Shown here one piece after another: positions 10,862 through 22,462 of a DNA stretch of 64,000 nucleotides (the first letter of the stretch is position 1; each line of letters begins with the position of its first letter). The translations under genes were made by a program, and so were the position numbers. This DNA is from Sequoia sempervirens (lineage: Eukaryota; Streptophyta; Pinopsida; Cupressales; Cupressaceae): assembly GCA_007258455.2 (NCBI GenBank), contig VDFB02193867.1:525636189-525700188 (forward strand), in the 5' to 3' direction. The notes under the pieces are model-generated. The model was not told where the DNA came from, ran no database searches, and saw only the letters and a list, made by a program, of their open reading frames with translations.

Positions 10862-12230
10862 TGATGGATAGGGGTCATTGCTATCAATTCACTAATCATT
10901 TAATATTTTAATTTTCAACCCAGGGGTGTCAAAAGCTTTTTGTACTAAGAGTTGGATTGGTTTGGGGGGTTTGTTGTTGGTTCACTTTGTCAGGAGCAGT
11001 TTAGTTTACTTCCTTCTTTATTAGAAGTGTCTCTATGCTATTCATCTACTTCTTACTTACTCAAACTTATTGTAAGGATTCTAAATGAAACAAATTATTC
11101 CATAATAGAAAATGCACAGAGCTGAATCATATTCCAAGCTGGATCAAATTGTTAGGAATGGATTATTAAACTTAATATATGCTACAAAAAAATGAGAATC
11201 TAACCTTTTACTTGAATTCAAAATTTAATAATAAAAGAAATGAAATATAATTACCTGTTTGTTCCTAATTCAAAAGAAAACTACTCCATTCCTCATACAT
11301 CCAATCTGACAAGTAATAATTCCTTCTTTGTGCATATTCCATTAAGAACATAACTACTTATTAACAATTAATGAACTATTTTATCTTCAATCAAATTAAC
11401 TAGAATTTAAACTAAGATAAACAAAAAATATTCTAATTAATCAACATAGTAATGGAATGAAGATTACAACAATGTAATTTTCAATTTAAGATCTACTCTA
11501 ACATTATACTCATGAAATAATTATGACTTAAAATAAGAAAGAATATGAAAGATTAGTTAACAAGACCACCTTCCTTTGGAAGAGTCGGTCGTGCTATGCC
11601 TTTGGAGGGATCTAACATCAAAATTGGATGAAATTCTTCCTTTTGTTTCCATCAAATTTTCCCAAGGAGGGGTGAAGTACAAAATCTTTCAACTAAGAAT
11701 TGAAAAATGAAATCTACTTGAAATCATAAACTAATACATTAACATTCTAACTATCTTGAGACTAGATATATATATCCTTTCTTATTTGAAAAGTAGAAAA
11801 ATGCAAGAAATTTAACTAACTCTATATTATTAAAGACATTCTGGAGCACTTGAAGAACAATCATGAAAATATTGTGATCATCTATAGTTGGATTCAAACA
11901 AAACTATAGAGGTGGAATGCATGTTTACTCGAACTGTTGTTTGGCTAATAAGTAAGTTGATTGAGGTTGTTGACTCATGATAGGTTAGCCACCAATCTCA
12001 TTTGAATAGAAAAATAGTTAGCACTTTATCTAATCATTAAATACTCTTCTAGTAATGAGTTAAATATAAATAATAATGGAACAATCACAACATTAAATAC
12101 CATTCAATCATGCATTGAAAGAAAATAAGCATTCATATAAAAGCATTCAAATTCTAAGTCTTCATGCATAAATAAGTTCATAAACATGAAGTATATAAAA
12201 GATAATATCATCAAATTTTTAGCCAAATAT
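10862..12230 (-). repeat. 5' LTR of element A (right end uncertain)
   Basis: The left end starts TGATGGATAGGGG just outside the primer site. No coding frame is visible across about 1.4 kb of AT-rich sequence. The right end must lie before about 12250, where sequence homologous to the PMD gene of X2 begins. No partner copy was recognised, so the right boundary is only approximate. Confidence 0.5.
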
Positions 12231-12865
12231 AAAGTATTAAGTATTAAACTTATAAAATATGTGAGGTCTCAACAAGCCCTCATCACCATCGTGGGATCGA
12301 CCTAGACACCTATGATTAGCACAAAGAGCTCTTAGACTTTGGGACACTCACCATCTTATGATTGAGGATGTTTACATTAGTGGCTTAGAGGATGAGGACC
12401 ATGACATGCCCCGAGTCTCTGATGTTGTCGACATAGGCACCACACTAGCCTACAATCAATGGTGGGTTGGAGCATGAATAGCTCATGTATTTCCCATGCA
12501 CCACCCTATAGTCCACATCAGACCTCTTCTAGGTCATAGAGAGAATAGGGATGTTGAGCAGCTTGATGGAGATATAGATGATGATGATGATATGCCTAAC
12601 ATACTTCTAGATTTAGACAAGGATGAGGAGGAGGAGGATACCTAGTCAATGAGCGATGACACTAATGGGACATAAGAAGATATCATTTCCCTTGAGAGGA
12701 GAGATTAACCTTGTATTACGGTCACTAGCGCATATGAAGTAGCCACATCAAAGATCTACACTTACAAGCATGGATAGGTTAGTAGTTGTCAGCCATCCAC
12801 ACTTTCTACATAGAAGGGGACCTTTGTTTTATGGTTATATCTCACTTGGAATAGTGGAGATCTAG
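12230..12865 (+). pseudogene. X1 PMD gene, end of PMD and acidic tail (exon 1 remainder)
   Basis: Plus-strand remnant aligning with the X2 PMD gene around 58815-59396. Shared pieces include EDEDHDMPRVSDVVD (X1) against DLNMPPRFDVDD (X2), each followed by a QWW or EWW motif. An acidic stretch is encoded near 12560-12650 (DDDD, EEEED). It ends at the 5' splice site of a small intron shared with X2. The gene lies antisense to the pol remnant at 18590-19164, as in X2. Several stops are present, and the N-terminal PMD half is missing, cut by element A. Confidence 0.65.
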
Positions 12866-12972
12866 GTGATGATTTGATATTTATGTTTTCATTATGCTCT
12901 TTTACTTCATGTATATGATTTTTATATATTTTATGATGTGTAATGATATCTTTTATGTTTCCATCTTGCAAG
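12866..12972 (+). other. intron in the X1 PMD gene
   Basis: A 107-bp segment begins TAG|GTGATGAT and ends in a T-rich stretch with ATCTTGCAAG. The X2 gene has the same borders (TAG|GTGATGAT ... ATCTTGTAAG) around a 102-bp segment at 59397-59498. The body is T-rich with many stops. Conservation of both splice sites supports a real intron; no transcript evidence is available. Confidence 0.65.
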
Positions 12973-13019
12973 ATCCATGTGAGAGTGGCATAGGCTCTAT
13001 CAGAATGTGACTATAGAGG
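12973..13019 (+). pseudogene. X1 PMD gene exon 2, first part
   Basis: The 47 bases between the intron and element B align with the start of exon 2 in X2 (59499 onward). The exon resumes at 17691 after element B. The last five bases, AGAGG, are the target duplication of element B. Confidence 0.6.
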
Positions 13020-14165
13020 TGATGTATAGTAGGGTGGATGAACACAAACTAACTCAACAAATCAAACTTTTCAATCTTAGAACCCTAATTTGGTGGGTTT
13101 CTCTCACAATCTTCCCATTCTTCTAATATTACTCCACAATCAGTTTTTCCAACATAATTTCCAAAAAATACCTCATACCTAGAATATGAACATATTTTTG
13201 AGTACCCTTTATAGAATTTGACAACATACCAAATTTCTAGGTGGGAGTGTTTTGGAACATAAAGGTCAAATTTATGTTGCTATGTTTTGGATTAGGGCTA
13301 AATAGGCATGTTTAGATAGGTTAGAATAAGGTTTTAAGAACATAGACCCAAAACCTTCATTCCAATGTCTTATAAATATCATAAATTTTCTACCTCAACA
13401 TTTCCAATCAATCCAAGCAATTCCCCAAGAATTTTTCATCAAACCCTAAGTCCTATGTAACTTCTATGCCCAAAATATGAGGTTTTATGATTAGGGCATC
13501 AACAAATTTGCACCAATCTTCAGCCCCTTCTCCTACAAACATCAATAACACAAAAAAAACCTATCTACAACCATTCCACCAATTTTAAGGCTTGTCATTG
13601 GTAGAAAGGGAAAAAATTCATGATTCTCTATCAAAACACACCTTGATGAGGGTTTCAAATAGTTTTAAGGAAATATGCTCTAACTTACTCCAATCTTGAT
13701 GAAATCAAATGAAATAAATTGCAAAAAAACATAGATTCAATACATCATCAATTACAATTAATTTGTGAGCACTCACGAGTCGTACAGAGCCATACAGGAC
13801 TGTGTAGCAGGAAAATTCAATGGGAAAATACAAAAAATGGAGTATTTACTTATTGCTTATCACCAAAAATCACACCAAAACCTTTTCTTAGCCTTAAAAA
13901 GGCTTATTTAAGCATTACAAATAAAAAACCAACCATTCACCTTCCTTAAAACTACAAAATATCTAAAGTTTCCTTGATAACATTTTTCAACTTTTGCAAC
14001 ATTTACAAAATTAACTCACCAACCCACCTAGCAACCGAAAATTTCCTCAAACACACATGACATGGCCTTAAAATGAACTTATTACAAAAAAAAGTGAGTT
14101 AACAACTCAAAAATCAACACTTGATCCCTTTTTTTGCATCGTGAAGACCTAGGTGCCCTACACCA
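13020..14165 (-). repeat. element B 3' LTR
   Basis: Aligns with 16510-17685 over its whole length. The plus strand begins TGATG and ends ...CACCA (minus TGGTG). On its inner (right) side the minus strand reads CTTGAGGAGTA up to the LTR edge, a plausible polypurine tract. Confidence 0.9.
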
Positions 14166-14169
14166 TACT

Positions 14170-14890
14170 CCTCAAGAAAAAATGAACTCAAGTCCCATTG
14201 AAGACAATGTTGCAATGATAGATTCATGCTTGATCATGTCATGCTTTGACCCCCAAGTGACATCCTCATTGGGAAACCACTTCCAATGGAATAAATACTA
14301 GAAATAAGCATTATCCCTTGTCTTTTTGAATTCTTTAGCACCTAGGATATGCTCCAACTTCAGACGCCTACTTGATGGATGATCTTTGGTTGTCATTCAC
14401 TTGAGAATATTGTCAAACCTACATCATTACCTACTACCATACCTCCTCCATCCTTGTAATGAACCTCCTTCTTCATTTCAATTGTGTTCTTGGACTTGTC
14501 TACATTCTTTTGTAGTTTATCCTTGACCTCTTCACCTTTGCTTCCCATCTCTTCCATCTGTTGTATCCATCTAACTGTTGCTTGATCAGGTATACTAACC
14601 TCTAGTATGAAAGGAATAGAATGACCAATATCCCTTTTTGAAAGTAATTAATGGCACACCTTTCAGATTATCATAGCAAAATACTTCTTAAGCCAATATT
14701 GAATCCCCAAAATCAAGTCATTCTTAATGTTTGTTGTCATAATATTTCCAGGTTTAGGAGTGGCTGCAAGGTCCATGTGCTTCTCTTCTTCTACCTTTAA
14801 GAACTTTGTCCTACCTACCACCATCACATTAGATCCCATGGTTTTCCCTTTATCCTCCTCCTTTAATGGTGTCAAGCTATAGCAGACCCC
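14170..14890 (-). pseudogene. element B, sequence downstream of protease
   Basis: Minus-strand frames include SLTPLKEEDKGKTMGSNVMV (start near 14890) and, further on, a segment reading NDVGLTIFSSE. No RT, RNase H or integrase motif is present, although these should lie between protease and 3' LTR. The LTR is reached within 730 bp of the protease end. I read this as protease tail and non-conserved linker left after a large internal deletion. Confidence 0.5.
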
Positions 14891-14894
14891 AACC

Positions 14895-15289
14895 TTTTCT
14901 ATCTCATAAGTATTCCTCCTTCCATCATATATAGCATGCCTATCAAATTGCTAAGGCCTCCCTAGCAGCAAATGGCATACATCCATGGGTAGTGTGTCAC
15001 ATAAAATTTTGTCCTCATACCCTCCTATGTTAAATTCCACTCAAATTTATCCATTCACCAAAAAATATTGACCCTCATTTAACCAATAGATTTTGTAAGG
15101 GGTAGCATGTGGTATTTTAGGCAACTTAAATTTTTCAATCATCTTAACTAAAACCATATTATCTGTACTTCCTGAATCAATTACAAATTTACAAACCTTA
15201 CCCAAGCACTTATAGGTTGTCTTGAAGATATTCTTCCTTTGTGGTGGCTCCTTATCCACTGGTACCTTGATGAGGGTTCTCCTTACCAT
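14895..15289 (-). pseudogene. element B retropepsin
   Basis: The frame 15289-15047 holds CKFVIDSGSTDNMV, with catalytic DSG intact, and then KLPKIPHATPYKIYWLNEGQ, typical of chromovirus-like gag-protease polyproteins. After a stop near 15045, MDVCHLLLGRP (about 14990-14950) gives the C-terminal LLGRP motif. It follows the zinc knuckle directly, as in related elements. Confidence 0.8.
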
Positions 15290-15329
15290 GAGTTATTCAC
15301 CAACCTCTAGAGTAGCATGATATGATGCT

Positions 15330-16424
15330 GATTTTACACTCTCACAATCATCTCCTTGGACAATCTAATTCCTCCTTTCTCCTCTAGCTGAAGTAGTAAA
15401 TTGATCGTCATTGCATTGCCATGCTTGATGCCCAAACTTTTTGCATTGGTAACACATTCCTGTTAAACCAATAGATCATCTTCCTTGACCTCCAAATCTA
15501 CCTCTAAAGCCTAATCTACCTCCTCTAAATCCACCTCTTGCATTTTCAACTTGTTCTTGTATTTTTCTTGTATCTTCTTGGCTCTCATATGACTACCTTG
15601 GATTAGAAAATGAACCTTTTCCTTTGGAATTGTTGCCTCTACCCCCATTTTGTTTTTCTTCCATTCTCTTTAGCTTTTCTTCAGCCCTAATTGCCAATTG
15701 AAAGCATTCCTCTACCATTCTCGGGTTTGTCAAATTCAACTCATCTTGAAGATTAAACCTTAACTCACTGGGATATCTAGCCACCTTCTCCACGTCATCC
15801 TCCATGTGATTTTCTCATATACTCAATTTAGAAAACTCTTCAATATAGGATTTGACATATGTATCTCTGTGTTTCATATTTTGAAGTTTTTTGTACATTT
15901 TAATTGCATAATCAGCCAGTAAGAACTTACCCTTAAGATTGGCCACTATTCTATCATAAAGAGGAAAATTTTGACTTGCCTTTCTTCCTCCTGTCAGTGT
16001 ACTCATAATCCCAACATAGTAGGGCATGACCTTTCAATTTATTTTTTTCTAACTTTACCCTTTGTTCCTCTAGTATGTATTTACATTCAAAGTAATTATC
16101 CAGTGTTGCAATCCAATCCAAAAGATCTTCATCATTTACTTTCCCTCCATACATTGGTAAATCAATCTTTACCTTGTGTTTAACTTTTGTGACTTCCTTC
16201 AGTAGCTTGGAAAACTTCTTCTCATCAGGATCTAATTCCTCTTCCTCTTTAGGATTCTCCTCGTCCCCTTCTTCTTCATGGTCACTCACATCAACCATGA
16301 CCATACCTCTCCTTTGAATGGTTCAAACAACTTCGAGCCTTGCTACCACCATATCTTGTAGTTCCTTCAATCTCCTAATCTCTTTTGCAGTCTTCTCATT
16401 CATCTCATTCATTTCCCTAGCCAT
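15330..16424 (-). pseudogene. element B gag with zinc knuckle
   Basis: Starts with ATG at 16424-16422 (MAREMNEMNEKTAKEIRRLK, coiled-coil-like). An acidic linker follows (HEEEGDEENPKEEEELD), then the Retrotrans_gag-type region VKIDLPMYGGKVNDEDLLDW and NYFECKYILEEQRVKLEKNK. Further along are YDRIVANLKGKFLLADYAI and CFQLAIRAEEKLKRMEEK. The C-terminal zinc knuckle CYQCKKFGHQAWQC (about 15460-15415) has canonical CX2CX4HX4C spacing. At least three stops or frameshifts break it (near 16330, 16030, 15810). Confidence 0.85.
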
Positions 16425-16493
16425 AGTGTTACTTTTTGGAGAAATCTTGAACTCTTTCTCACTTCAACCTTTCTCTCTTATTGACCAAACCTA

Positions 16494-16506
16494 TGCTCTA
16501 ATACCA
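16494..16506 (-). other. element B primer binding site
   Basis: The minus strand reads TGGTATTAGAGCA, initiator-Met type with one change from TGGTATCAGAGCA, three bases from the LTR end at 16510. Confidence 0.85.
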
Positions 16507-16509
16507 ATT

Positions 16510-17685
16510 TGATGCAAAATTAGGGTGGATGAACAAAAACTAACTCCACAACTCAAAATTTTCAATCTTAGAACCCTAATTTGGTGGGTTTCTCTCACAA
16601 TCTTCTCATTCTCCTAGTTGTACTCCACAACCAGTTTTTCCAACATAATTTCCAAACCATACCTCATACCAAGAATATGAACATAGTTATTAGTACCCTT
16701 TATGGCATTTGACAACATACCAAATTTTTAGGTGGGGGTGTTTTGTAACATAAAGGTCAAATTTGTGTTGCCACGCTTTGGATTAGTGCCAATTAGGCCT
16801 GTTTAGATAGGTCACAATTAGGTTTTCAAAACCTAGACCCAAAACCTTCATTCTAATGGCTCAGAAATGTCATAAATGGTATTACTCAAAATTTTCAATC
16901 ACTCCAAGCAATTCCCCAATATTTTTTCATCAAACCCTAAGTCTTATGCAACCTCTATGCCCAAAATATAAGGTTTTCTGACTAGGGCATCAACAAATTT
17001 TCACCAATCTTCATCCCCTGATCCTGCAAACATCAAAAACACAAAAAAAAACCTATATAGACCCATTCCATCAAGTTTAAAGCTTGTTCATCGGTGGAAA
17101 GGGAAGAAATTCATGATTCTCTATCAAAGCACACCCTGATGAGGGTTTCAAATAGTTTTCAGGAAATCTACTCTAACTTACTCCAATATTAATGAAATCA
17201 AATGAAATCAATTGCAACAAAACATAGATTCAATACATCATGAATTCCAATTAATTTGTGATCACTCACAAGTCATACAGAGCTGTACAAGACTATGTAG
17301 CATAAAAATTCAATGGGAAAACACCAAAAATAGAGCATTCCCTTATTGCTTATCACCAAAACTCACACCAGAACCTTTCCTTAGACTTCACAAGGATTAT
17401 TTAAGAATTAAGAATTAAAAACCAACCACTTACAACTAACTTTCAAATCCAAACCATTCACCTTCCCTAAAACTACAAAAAATACAAAGTTTCCTTGACA
17501 ACAGTTTTCAACTTTTGCAACATTTACAAAATTTACTCACCAACCCACCTAGCAACAAAAAATTGACTCAAACACACATGCCATGGTCTTAAATGAAATT
17601 ATTACAAAAAAAAGTGACTTAAAAACTCAAAAACCAACACTTGATCCCTTTTTTTGCATCATGAAGACCTAGGTGCCATTCACTA
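16510..17685 (-). repeat. element B 5' LTR
   Basis: Matches 13020-14165 with scattered substitutions and small indels. Starts TGATGCAAAATT on the plus strand and ends ...TTCACTA before the AGAGG target copy; the terminal CA has mutated to TA. Confidence 0.9.
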
Positions 17686-17690
17686 AGAGG

Positions 17691-18140
17691 TGATTCTTTC
17701 ATTATGCATGGATGATGATATACCCACAAAGTACCTACCCCTACCTTCTGTGGGGCAACATGCAGATCTCTTCAATTCATTTGCGAGATTGAGGATAGTG
17801 TATGAGAGCATGACTATATGTGTTGACCTAGCTATATGACCATTCTCCACACTAAAGATAGCATTGGATGAGCTTTGAGCCTCTTGAGGTCCATCAAATA
17901 GTGGGATAGAGTTAACCCTTCAAGTGAAGATATTGAGGCTAGAGAGGGATATGGCTAGGTTATAGGTAGAGAGGTATCACATAGAGTAGGAGCATATTGA
18001 GGCATTCATACAAGAGTTAGATATGAGAGGAGAGGTGCAATTCCCATAGATATCCATGAGATCCTTGAGTAGGACAAGATCGCATTCCATCATCTCACAA
18101 TGGATGCCACCACCAAGCACTGAGGGGTCTAGTAGTCATA
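17691..18140 (+). pseudogene. X1 PMD gene exon 2, coiled-coil part
   Basis: Continues the exon broken by element B. A plus-strand frame reads RLRIVYESMTICVDLAI, then LRLERDMARL and VERYHIE, and ends EGSSSHRPYYHC. The X2 copy reads RLKEVYDSATRHVDHVETDY, VERLHAEIASLQVDKDHIV and KGSSSHKPL at the same places. The heptad-like pattern and charge suggest a coiled coil. Four or more in-frame stops kill this copy. Confidence 0.65.
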
Positions 18141-18590
18141 GGCCCTATTATCATTGTATTCCTTAATATATGTACTTGAAATTTTGATGATATATATGAT
18201 ATATATGAGAATTTGATGTTTTATGTTTTTATGGTTTTATGTTGAATTAAATGTCAATGTGATTTATTAAATATCATTTGAAAGAATCTTTAATAAATAT
18301 CTCCATGATATAATGTTTATGTGATCTAATTAAAACATTTTCAATTTATATTAGATACTACATTGTGATGAATTATGCTATGTAAAATTAAATGCACCTA
18401 TGATATAACAACATTAAATGCATATAAGGATCTAAATTAACATAACAAAAAATATTTTATTTTTAATAGCATGGAAACTAAGTAATAATTCAAACCAATT
18501 GAACAATCACTTTATACTCTAACACACATCAATATCATTTGTCAGAGAATGAAGCAATGCGAGATAAAATAGAAGACCATGTATCTAATC
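18141..18590. other. X1 spacer between PMD gene end and pol end
   Basis: Non-coding and AT-rich. It aligns clearly with X2 59965-60400 (for example ATGTGATCTAATTAAAAC in X1), so it is an ancestral part of the element where the two opposing genes converge. It contains short TA/ATG-rich runs. Confidence 0.55.
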
Positions 18591-19164
18591 TAACAACACT
18601 ACTTCAACACACTATTAAAAAGAGAGGATGATATGCGTAATACCAACATAGATGCACACCATCCATTTCCATTAATGTGTAGGCACTGGACCCATAGTTT
18701 TATTTAATTACTTAAGGTATAAACAAATTAGGGATAAATTTTCCTTTTTTATTCGAAAGAGCATTTACATTATGTTGATTTTTATACAACACCATGTTGT
18801 CTTTGTTAAATGTGTGAGGCATGAAATGATCATTATAATTATGTTGCATTCACCTAGAATAAGCTTGGAGATTCTTGAGAGAATTAATACACCATTCATC
18901 AAGTATTTCAAGCTGATGAAATCATTTGTCTTTATATGTAGTATCGTCAATAAGTCCTCTAAGAGCAATTTATAGTGAAGGAATCTCTAACTCCAATGTT
19001 CTTATTTGTTCAACACCATAAACATGGTTATAAGGAGTGTTTCCTATAGATGTTCTAATACTTGTATGGTAGGCACACAGTGCATAAGTTAGTTGAGTAT
19101 GCCTATATTTGTTATGTTTACTTACTATTTTTTCATAGTGAAAGGTTGAAAATTGTAGGTTCTA
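18590..19164 (-). pseudogene. X1 pol end: integrase C-terminus
   Basis: Minus-strand frames give HQLEILDEWCINSLKNLQAY and YNDHFMPHTFNKDNMVLYKN, parallel to X2 at 60738-60421 (HQLEMLNEQKIYTLQHLQAY, YNDHVIPQVFTKGDLVF). Homology to X2 stops near 19150, where LTR E begins. The upstream part of pol is missing from the window. The open frame at 18765-18968 on the same strand lies in a shifted frame and is not itself the product. Confidence 0.7.
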
Positions 19165-20642
19165 TGATTGGGAGATAGAACAACAGTCTTCTACACTTTC
19201 TCATTCAAGGAAAACCCTAGAGATCTCAATCTAAGGTATGCAAAGGAGAAAGAGATCTTTCAATAGGGTTATCCTAGGGTCTGATTAGATCTAAAGAGGG
19301 GTTCACCACCAAGCTAGGGCTTGGAAAGACTAATGAAATGCAAAAACTAATGCTAAAACCTAGTGAAATCCAAAAACTTCACCAAATGACCTAAAGAAAG
19401 AATGTAAATCTAAACAACAAATTTGGAAAAAACTGAAGTGCACCTAGAAATCTAAAGGAGCTCAGAATCCACTCTAAAGTGTTGAAAATGTTCCCTTTAG
19501 GGCACATTGGGACTCATATGCCACTTCTGGTGTATTAGTCGTAGTCTAGGGTTTTCAAACTGGAAAACATTTCTAACAGTGCAGACTCAAGATCTACTAG
19601 ACATTTTCTTGTAGTGGGACTCATATGCCACTTCTAGCATATTAGTCCTATTCTACATTTTCAAGAATTCCAAGTCTAGATTAGTATTCCAATCTTTTCT
19701 CTTCCTTGCCAAACTAATTTCTGAATCTTGACCTATAAAAAGACCTATAAAATAGAATACAGTTTTGATTTTCTTATCGGAGGTTTTCCTTGGTCAAACC
19801 CCTAGTTTGGTAATTAAACCTTGATAAAAAAAATGGATCTTGAATAAAAATGTGAACATAAACCCTAACCTTAAGTATGTCTAAGATTAGGAAATCTAAA
19901 ATGTAATCCAACCCTATTCTATTGTGCTAGAAATGAGATACAAGAGCAAAACATGGACATAAATGACTCACTTTTGGAGATGTCTAATACCCTAATAAGC
20001 CATAATACATGAATTTACCTTACTTAGGCTAAAAGTAGAGTAATAATGGAGGATGGAATCACTTAGGAAACAAGTCATGGTGCTTGGCTTGATGGCTAGT
20101 TGCATCTCAACAACCTAGAATCCATCATGATTCACCATAGGAAACCATAATTAACCCTTGACAATGCTAGATATTGGATGAAAGTGAGACTGAAGACCTA
20201 CAAAAACACAATAATGTTTCTCCAAGGATTCAAATTTTCTAGTCACTTGTCTTGAATGCTCTTGTGAAGAATGCTTGAATGTTCTTGAATGCTTGGATCT
20301 TGAAATTGCTATTCCAGTTTATTGCTTAGATGAAAAATGACTTTAGAAGGTTGTTTATGAGTCCCCCTAGGTAGGACCTATACACCACAAGTATGAATTT
20401 ACAAGGTTGTAAATTAGGTTGTTTATATAGGTTTCGTATGAGTCCCACCCTAGATTTTTGAGGTGGGCCATGGAAAATTGATAATTTTACTAATTTTGCA
20501 GGGATTTTAGTTGAAATAAGCCTCACAATATGAAAAAAAGGGTCTTGGGTTCCTATTAATGATGATTTAAAATAGTTTTTAATACAAGGGTGCTAAAATA
20601 GGTCCAAATTAAGTGTGAAATTGTACCTAAACCGTAGATTTT
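19165..20642 (-). repeat. LTR E, older relative of the C/X2 LTR, truncated
   Basis: Starts TGATTGGGAGATAG and follows the C-family LTR in order: opening motif, GGGACT...AGTC hairpin modules, CCTTGGTCAAACCCCTAG block, and the CCTATTAATGATGAT block near 20545. It stops at 20642, where the C LTR begins, about 390 bp short of a full LTR. Divergence from C and X2 is visibly greater than between those two. It probably belongs to an element that C interrupted. Confidence 0.65.
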
Positions 20643-22448
20643 TGGGATAGAGGACTCTCTTACGCTTCTAGTGTTTTGCACCTAAAAGGAGAGAGGAATC
20701 CCAGAAACCTTGATGGCTCACTCAAGAATATGCCCTTGAGTTTCCAATGCAAAGATGATTTAAATATTTCTAAGGGGAAGGTCCTAGATGCAAAGAACTG
20801 ATAAAAGTAATTAAATACTAATGAAAAACTAAGAAAATGCATTTTGTTTGAAAAAACATTATGATATGCAAAAAGACCTACAAATGCAAATGAAACAAAA
20901 CAAAAAGTTGTAAGATTGGAAGTGTGCACCTGGAAACTGGAAAGTGATGGAGAGGAGCTCTAGAATCCTACAAAAATCACTGTTGAATCCTACTGGGACA
21001 CTTACGCCAAGCTGGGTGACTTAGTCCCATTTCAGGGAAATTATACTGGAATAGGTTTCAGACAAAAGGGTACTCAAAACTGTAGAAAATATTTTTTAGG
21101 CCTAGTAGTGGGACTAATTCACCACTAATGGCGACTTAGTCCACTTCTAGATTTAAGGAAATTCAAAGGTACAATTTGTAGCTCTTGGTTTGCACTTCAA
21201 TTCCTGATAGGTTTCTAAATTTGAAACTATAAAATATGATTTGTAGGTGTTCTCCAAGCTTCATTTAGGGTTTTGACCCTTTTTGAATGATTTTGAAAAA
21301 TTTTTAACACCTTTTCACACCTTGCTCTTTGACAAATTTGCACACAAGACATGCAAAACACATGCAAAGAGAGGAAAAAGTTTTAAGGGTTAGTGAATAG
21401 GGGTTTTCCTTGGTCAAACCCCTTTTAGGTAATTAAACCAAATGAAAAAATAAGATGAAGCATGAACATGAAATGAAGGAATTATATACTTTCCAAGATG
21501 ATAGATCTTGAATTTCTGCAACAATGGATGAAGAATTTTCCCTTGAATGCCTTAGAAAACTACCTTGATGACTTAGAATGCTAAAACCCTAGCTTTCTTG
21601 ACTTGAGAACATGAATGAATGATGAATGAATAATGAATGAATTAGTTATGAATTAGGGTTTAGAATCTTTTTCATATAGGAAATCCACCTAAAATGCTCA
21701 TTAATTTTATCCCCAAGGTCGACATGGAGGAAAATTAAACTTAAAACCCATTTTTTCCTACTCAAACCTCAAAAATGGCCCAAATTGGACTAATTCTCTA
21801 CTCTGGGTGACTTTGTCCCACCTAGATGGGAATCATTGGCCTAGATGGGTGAATTAGTTCCACAAGGGCTCTTTAACCAACTGAGATGTCAGGGAGTGAA
21901 TAATTTCAACTTTTATGTTGTTTTATTCAAGTCTTTGATCAAATTAATCCTTAGAATGCACAAGATTAGGTCATAGGGGCCTATTAATGATGATATAAAG
22001 GGTAATTAAGGCTAGGGATAGAAAGTTCAATGTGAAAGTGTGATTAAGTACACCCTAGAACATTAAAATGAGGTCCACATAGCCTAGAAAGGCACACCAT
22101 CCAATGTAAATGTGTAAAACACATTACAACTCTAGATTAAAGTCAAGTTTAGTTTACAAGCCTTCTAGATTAATTTGAAAATACAATTAAATATATTTTA
22201 CAATATTTAATTAAGGGAAGAATAGGTCCATTAGACTTAAATACTTAATAAAAGTCTAGAAAAGTGTGAAATTTATTTACAACACTTTGCAACACCTTTA
22301 CAAGACATTCATTTTATTCAATTTTTAAGGGCCCAAGACCTAATGTGGATGTAAAATATATCACAACACTAAATCAAGGCATCATTAAGTCAAATTTATC
22401 ATCAATTATTCCAAAATCATGCAAAAAATACTTTTTTCTACATTACAT
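20643..22448 (-). repeat. element C 3' LTR
   Basis: 1806 bp aligning with the X2 LTR at 26885-28686 throughout. The plus strand starts TGGGATAGAGGACTC and ends ...CATTACA. It carries four 33-34 nt inverted-repeat modules (20995, 21110, 21787, 21828). Confidence 0.85.
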
Positions 22449-22462
22449 TTAGACCCCACTTT
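22449..22462 (-). other. element C polypurine tract
   Basis: The minus strand reads AAGTGGGGTCTAAA immediately before the LTR start TGTAATG. The X2 LTR has AAGTGGGGGCTAAA at the same place. Confidence 0.75.

Larger units (their letters stand above)
4880..12230 (-). mobile_element. element A: Athila-like Ty3/gypsy retrotransposon, no recognisable 3' LTR
   Basis: From right to left on the minus strand come a 5' LTR, an Asp-tRNA-type primer site (10841-10857), gag, zinc knuckle, protease, reverse transcriptase, RNase H and integrase, ending near 4880. The DLG-type protease, the YMDD polymerase motif and the primer site sequence together point to the Athila branch; the lineage is inferred from motifs, not from a tree. 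The coding region carries many stops and two later insertions, a TRIM at 10096-10381 and a TIR element at 6301-6444. The right limit, where X1 sequence begins, is uncertain by some tens of bases. Confidence 0.7.
13020..17685 (-). mobile_element. element B: chromovirus-like element lacking RT, RNase H and integrase
   Basis: A complete minus-strand LTR element of 4666 bp with a perfect 5-bp target duplication AGAGG (13015-13019 and 17686-17690). The LTRs are about 1.15 kb, with an initiator-Met primer site beside the right LTR and a purine tract (GAGGAGTA) beside the left. The interior of about 2.3 kb holds gag, zinc knuckle, protease and about 700 bp of leftover sequence. No polymerase or integrase motif occurs anywhere. 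It is therefore a non-autonomous deletion derivative, inserted in exon 2 of the X1 PMD gene. Confidence 0.9.

Noticed and set aside
18772..18975. Plus-strand 67-residue frame
   Set aside because: Opposite strand of the X1 integrase C-terminus.
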